Origin: Candidatus Rokuibacteriota bacterium | GTDB taxonomy: Bacteria > Methylomirabilota > Methylomirabilia > Rokubacteriales > CSP1-6 | Direction of reading: 5' to 3' | Assembly (NCBI GenBank): GCA_003220225.1 | Contig: QHRU01000057.1 | Coordinates: 1 to 64,000, forward strand | Length of the DNA stretch: 64,000 bases | Made by a program: the position numbers and the translations under genes | In this document: one piece after another, positions 60,549 through 64,000 of the stretch | Position numbering within the stretch: position 1 is the stretch's first letter | How the letters are laid out: each line of letters starts with the position of its first letter | Notes under the pieces: model-generated | The model's input: the letters and a program-made list of their open reading frames with translations, nothing else | Databases searched by the model: none | Told to the model about the DNA's origin: nothing

Positions 60549-61617
60549 TCGCGACGCACTTGTAGAACGCGATGCGGCGCGCGAGCCCCTCGCGGCCGAA
60601 GCCACAGTCGGTGGAGAGCACGAGGCGCTCCGGCGGCACGTACTCCAGCGCCCTGCGAATCAAGTTCGCCACGAACTCGGGCGGCTCGACGGCGGCCGTC
60701 GAGTGGTTTACCACGCCGATGGCGATCTTCTTGTCGGTGCGGTGGTGCTTGAGCAGCGGCAGGTCGCGCCCTTTCGTGGACGCGCATTCGAGCGTCAGCA
60801 CGTCGGCGTTCGTCGCCAACAGGTACGGCAGCGCGCGCTCGTAGGACGGCCGGTCCCAGTGCAGCGGCTGCTGGTTGGGATTGCCCCAGCAGGTGTGCAG
60901 CCAGATCTCGGTGTCGACGCCCGCGATCTCCCGGTTGACGGCCTCGGTGAAAAACTCCAGATCCTTGTCGGTGGCGGTGCCGTTGGCGCCGGCGATGTGG
61001 TGCTGCGGCTCCTCGACCTGGATCACGCGGCACCCGGCGGCCGCGACCTCCTTGAATTCGGCGTTGTTGATCTCGGCCAGGGCCAGGATCAGCTCACGGT
61101 CCGAGGCGTAGTGGCGGTTGACGAGCATCTTGGCGAGCGACTGCCCGGTGATGGCGCCGAACTTCACGGGCCGCGCGCTGAGCCGCTGGGCCGTCTTGAA
61201 GAGCGCTGCGTATTGCAGCGATGCGCCGCTGACCGCCTCGCCGACCACCGCGGGCTGGTACGCCTCCATCACCTCGCGCAGGATGTGGCCCGGCGGCAGC
61301 CCGCGCCAGCCGCCGGCCGCCGCGCGGTCCACGTGGCCGGTGATGCCGCGCAGCCGCTCGATGACGTAGAAGAACCACGACTTGCCGCCGACGGTGAGGT
61401 CGAAGCGCGAGTCGCCGTCGGTGACGATGTCGAGCCCCGCCATCTCTTGCTCGCGGACGAGACACGCCACCGCGTCGAGGTACTGCTCGCGGAAGCGCGA
61501 GTCACCGAGCGCGTCCTTGAAGCCGCGCCCGCGCAATTCCTCGACGAACCACTGCGGCCGCGGATAGGAGCCGGTGATCGTCGTCGGCAGCACGAGGTCG
61601 CGGGTGGCGCGCAGCAC
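60457..61617 (-). CDS. MetE C-terminal-like methyltransferase (second copy)
   Basis: About 386 residues from GTG 61617 (LRATRDLVLPTTITGSYPRP); an ATG at 61680 would add 21 Arg-rich residues that I think are not coding. Single catalytic barrel of the MetE family: zinc ligands in IWLHTCWGN (H-x-C) and LSTDCGFG (Cys), with QVEEPQHH in the substrate site. Unlike the copy at 30400, it has no importer in the same operon. It is divergently transcribed from the MerB-like gene and its last 92 bases overlap the end of the SnoaL-like gene. Methyl or alkyl donor unknown. Confidence 0.88.
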   Translation of the reverse strand: MLRATRDLVLPTTITGSYPRPQWFVEELRGRGFKDALGDSRFREQYLDAVACLVREQEMAGLDIVTDGDSRFDLTVGGKSWFFYVIERLRGITGHVDRAAAGGWRGLPPGHILREVMEAYQPAVVGEAVSGASLQYAALFKTAQRLSARPVKFGAITGQSLAKMLVNRHYASDRELILALAEINNAEFKEVAAAGCRVIQVEEPQHHIAGANGTATDKDLEFFTEAVNREIAGVDTEIWLHTCWGNPNQQPLHWDRPSYERALPYLLATNADVLTLECASTKGRDLPLLKHHRTDKKIAIGVVNHSTAAVEPPEFVANLIRRALEYVPPERLVLSTDCGFGREGLARRIAFYKCVAINLGANLVRRELKLPEVEIPAADPRWTFGG

Positions 61618-61695
61618 GGCACGACTCTGCGGCCGGCGCGCGGAGGTGTCAAGCCGCCGTGCGATACTTCGCGGATACATGACGGGAGGACGCCG

Positions 61696-62358
61696 GTGGC
61701 GACCCTAGAGATCAGGACGGCGGAGGAGCTCGCGGACCCCGCCCTGGAGGCGAGGTGGGCCGCGCGTCGAGCGGCCCGCCAGACCGACGTGCTGCAACGA
61801 ATCCTGCGCTCGTTCGTGGAGCGAGGCGGGCCGATTCCCGTCGACGACATCGTCGCCACCTTTCCCGACAACGCGAGAGCGAGCGTCCACGACACGCTCC
61901 GTGCGCTCGACGACGACGACTTGATTCGGGTCCGCGACGGGCATGTGGATGTCGCCTACCCGTTCGCGGCCGCGCCGACGTCCTTCGTCATCCGGCTCCC
62001 CGACGGAGCGGAACGGTACGCGTGCTGCGCCACCGACGCGCTCGGTATCGCGCCGATGCTCGGGCTGTCCGTTCACATCGGTACCAAATGTCACCACTGC
62101 CAGGCGCCTCTGAACTTCTCGGTCTCCCCGGATGCAGGGCCAGAGGTGGATGGCGTGATGGTGTGGTTCGAAAAGCAGGCCGACCATCGAGGCCGGGCCC
62201 TGGACTCGCTCTGAACGACGCTCAACTTCTTCCGGTCGGAAGACCATTTGAGGGCGTGGCGTGAGACGAATCCCACGGCGCCGGGAGCAGGAGCAACGGT
62301 GCGGGAGGCGTTCAAGATCGCACGTCGCGTCTTCGGAGGGCTTCTGAGCGCCGGGTGA
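61696..62358 (+). CDS. MerB-like (organomercurial lyase family) protein, candidate selenoprotein with in-frame UGA
   Basis: From GTG 61696 (GGGAGG 7-8 bases upstream) the frame has 221 codons with one TGA at 62212-62214, codon 173. N-terminal winged-helix-like domain (about 28-90), then [16 protein letters not shown]111 and D114 correspond to MerB C96 and D99. The second catalytic Cys of MerB (C159, in SFCNHVHFF) is matched by [18 protein letters not shown], so UGA is at that Cys. KCHHCQAPL (C132, C135) may be an extra metal site. The length, 220, is close to MerB (212). Downstream residues after UGA remain family-like to [14 protein letters not shown]-like hairpin follows. MerB cleaves C-Hg bonds; no other mer genes are here, so a different organometal or thiol chemistry is possible. 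Confidence 0.82.
62228..62243 (+). promoter_or_regulatory. Candidate bacterial SECIS hairpin in the MerB-like gene
   Basis: TCTTCC (62228-62233) pairs with GGAAGA (62238-62243) around the loop GGTC. The loop begins 19 nt after the UGA. GGUC is also the core of the E. coli fdhF SECIS loop that SelB reads, which makes this the most convincing of the three hairpins. Confidence 0.75.
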
Positions 62359-62387
62359 TTGACAACGCGGCGCGCAGTCTCTACTCT
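62359..62387 (+). promoter_or_regulatory. Sigma70-like promoter upstream of the LivK-type gene
   Basis: A perfect -35 hexamer TTGACA (62359-62364), 17-base spacer and TACTCT (62382-62387, three of six matches), 44 bases before the ATG. It begins immediately after the MerB-like stop. Confidence 0.5.
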
Positions 62388-62431
62388 GCGCGCACGATTC
62401 GGGACCCACCCCCATCGCGGAGGGACCCATC

Positions 62432-63619
62432 ATGGTCCGTGGCGCGCTGGTCGCGCTCATCCTCGTCACCTTCGCCGCGACGGCGCTGGCCGCGCCCGCC
62501 GGACCGCCGATCCGCATCGGCGGAACGCTCGCCCTGACCGGCCCCCTCGCGCCCACCGCGCTGCTGCACAAGATCGCGGGCGAGATCTACGTCGACGAAT
62601 TGAACAAGGGCAACGGGCTGCTCGGCCGCCCCGTCGAGTGGGGCCTGCTCGACGATCAGTCCAAGCCGGACCTCACGCGCAGCCTCTACGAGAAGCTGAT
62701 CACCGTCGACAAGGTCGATCTCCTGATGGGGCCGTACGCGACGAGCGGGATCCTGGCGGCGATGGGCGTCGCGCAGCGCTACCAGAAAGTCTTCCCGCAC
62801 CACTCGTTCGGCATGCCGCACCTGGCCAAGTACGAGATGCACTTCCCGACGGCGGCCTTCGGCCCCGAGCCGAACCGCACGGTGCCGACCACGGTCTTCG
62901 ACGCCCTCGCCGCCACGTCGAATCCGCCGAAGACGGTCGCCATCGTGACGAGCAAGTTCTCGTCGGCGCAATTCCAGTCCTCCGGCGCGAAGGAGGTGGC
63001 CGAGAAGCGCGGCCTCAAGGTCGTGCTGTACCTCGAATACGAGTTCGGCAACCGCGACTGGGGCGCGCTCGCCGCGCGCGTGAAGGACGCCAACCCCGAC
63101 TTCCTCTGGATCGGCGTGCTCGGCCTGGACGGCAACCAGATGCTGGAGGCGATGAAGAAGCTCGACTACACGCCGCCGCGGCACTTCCACCTGTTCCCCG
63201 CGCCCGGCCCGCTGGCGCTGGCGCCCGACGCGAAGAACGCGCTGTCCGTCACCGTCTTCGAGGAGCACCCGCCCTTCATGAGCAACGCGGGCGCCGCGAA
63301 GCTGGTGCCGCTCTTCCGTGAGCGCGCGACGAAGGCGAACGTGCCCTACCCGTACGTGGAGACGCAGGTGGCCGGCTCGTGGGCGGCCTGGCAGTGCCTG
63401 GAGGCCGCGGTGACCGCGACGAAGAGCCTCGACGACAAAGTGCTCGCGCAGTGGCTGAAGAAGAACCGCGTGGACACGATCATCGGCAAGCTGCGCTTCG
63501 ACGGCCCGAACAACTACGGCGACGATCTCTTCCGGGTGAAGCAGGTGCAGGACGGCAAGTGGGTCGTGGTGTGGCCCCGCGAGTTCGCGGCGCCGGGCGC
63601 CCGGCTGCTCCCGCCCTGA
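62432..63619 (+). CDS. Branched-chain amino acid-type ABC transporter substrate-binding protein (LivK family)
   Basis: A 395-residue Peripla_BP_6 protein; GGAGGG lies 8 bases before ATG 62432. Signal peptide 1-21 (ATALAAPAG). IRIGGTLALTGPLAPTALL, YVDELNKGNGLLGRPVEWGLLDDQSKPD and KLITVDKVDLLMGPYATS are typical. Members bind leucine-like amino acids but also amides and aromatic acids. It is the first gene of an importer whose permease follows. Confidence 0.93.
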   Translation: MVRGALVALILVTFAATALAAPAGPPIRIGGTLALTGPLAPTALLHKIAGEIYVDELNKGNGLLGRPVEWGLLDDQSKPDLTRSLYEKLITVDKVDLLMGPYATSGILAAMGVAQRYQKVFPHHSFGMPHLAKYEMHFPTAAFGPEPNRTVPTTVFDALAATSNPPKTVAIVTSKFSSAQFQSSGAKEVAEKRGLKVVLYLEYEFGNRDWGALAARVKDANPDFLWIGVLGLDGNQMLEAMKKLDYTPPRHFHLFPAPGPLALAPDAKNALSVTVFEEHPPFMSNAGAAKLVPLFRERATKANVPYPYVETQVAGSWAAWQCLEAAVTATKSLDDKVLAQWLKKNRVDTIIGKLRFDGPNNYGDDLFRVKQVQDGKWVVVWPREFAAPGARLLPP

Positions 63620-63642
63620 CCGGATCGCGCGGGTAGCGCGCG

Positions 63643-64000
63643 ATGCCGAGCCTCACGCTGCTCGGCCAGTCGGTCGTCTCCGGCCTGCTGGCCGGCGGCC
63701 TGTACGCATTGCTCGCGCTGGGCCTCAGTCTCTCGTGGGGCCTGTTGCGGCTGGTGAACCTCTCGCACTTCGCCCTGGCCCTCCTCGGCGCGTATCTCAC
63801 CTACCAGCTCGGCCACGCCTTCCACCTGGCGCCGTGGCTGGCCGCCGGCCTCATCGTGCCGGCGTTCTTCGCCCTCGGCGTGGTGCTCCACGTCGTCTTC
63901 GCGCGGTTCCGCGTCACCGAGTTCACCTCGCTGCTCGTCACCTTCGGGCTCGCGGTGATCCTCGAGTCGCTCATCCAGTGGTTCTGGACGGCCGACTACC
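63643..64000 (+). CDS. Branched-chain amino acid-type ABC transporter permease (LivH family), N-terminal part
   Basis: Open from ATG 63643 (MPSLTLLGQSVVSGLLAGGLYALLALG) to the window edge, 119 codons. LVNLSHFALALLGAYLTY is the conserved LivH segment (NxxHG/F variant), with three to four membrane segments visible. It follows the LivK-type gene by 23 bases. The remainder and the LivM/G/F partners lie outside the window. Confidence 0.93.
   Translation, partial: MPSLTLLGQSVVSGLLAGGLYALLALGLSLSWGLLRLVNLSHFALALLGAYLTYQLGHAFHLAPWLAAGLIVPAFFALGVVLHVVFARFRVTEFTSLLVTFGLAVILESLIQWFWTADY

Noticed and set aside
1-64000. tRNA, rRNA, CRISPR arrays, insertion sequences and prophage
   Set aside because: I looked for T-loop motifs, regular repeat-spacer patterns and transposase or integrase signatures and found none. 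The ORF6N protein alone is not evidence of a prophage.

Overview
The window is about two-thirds G+C, densely coded and rich in GTG starts and 4-base stop/start overlaps. It is dominated by ABC and tripartite tricarboxylate importers, MetE-like methyltransferases, amidohydrolases and single-domain oxidoreductases. This composition fits a soil or groundwater heterotroph of the Candidatus Rokubacteria (Methylomirabilota) type. That placement is inference from gene content: there is no rRNA, tRNA or other phylogenetic marker in the window.

Layout. 1-3254: end of a peptide-type binding protein, an enolase-superfamily enzyme, a NIPSNAP protein and a retropepsin-like protease. 3435-10493 (+): complete Dpp/Opp-type importer with two binding proteins. 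10471-17797 (-): molybdenum hydroxylase (large, small and FAD subunits), a sugar-type ABC importer and a nitroreductase pseudogene. 17885-30121 (+): a twelve-gene operon with a zinc alcohol dehydrogenase, TctC-TctB-TctA importer, RidA, a UGSC-motif protein, an orphan binding protein, HyuA/HyuB and an EthD protein. 30125-36916 (-): a MetE-like enzyme, a sugar-type importer, LigA/LigB dioxygenase and an alcohol dehydrogenase. 36975-43848: DMT transporter, amidohydrolase, P-loop protein, PhyH oxygenase and a third sugar-type importer. 44070-53937: toxin-antitoxin pair, MsrB, aldo/keto reductase, oxygenases, tartrate-type dehydrogenase, CinA-like amidase and a GH51 arabinofuranosidase. 54034-59499: fourth sugar-type importer, two SDRs and an amidohydrolase. 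59560-64000: ORF6N and SnoaL proteins, a second MetE-like enzyme, a MerB-like protein and the start of a branched-chain amino-acid-type importer.

Main discovery. Three genes contain a single in-frame UGA exactly where their families carry a functional cysteine: the catalytic zinc ligand of the alcohol dehydrogenase (codon 43, 18011), the U of the U-G-S-C motif (codon 106, 22612), and the equivalent of catalytic Cys159 of organomercurial lyase MerB (codon 173, 62212). In each case the frame stays open and conserved after the UGA. A short hairpin with a G in the first two loop positions follows at 17-32 nt, matching bacterial SECIS geometry; the MerB-like hairpin has a GGUC loop like that of E. 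coli fdhF. The first two genes share an operon. I infer that this organism decodes UGA as selenocysteine and that an ordinary gene caller would split or truncate all three. The UGSC family is already known as a (seleno)protein family; I do not know of a description of the other two as selenoproteins.

Other points. A two-hairpin intergenic element occurs three times. None of the four sugar-type importers has an ATPase gene beside it. Two genes show decay: a nitroreductase with an internal deletion and an ORF6N gene with a frameshifted end.
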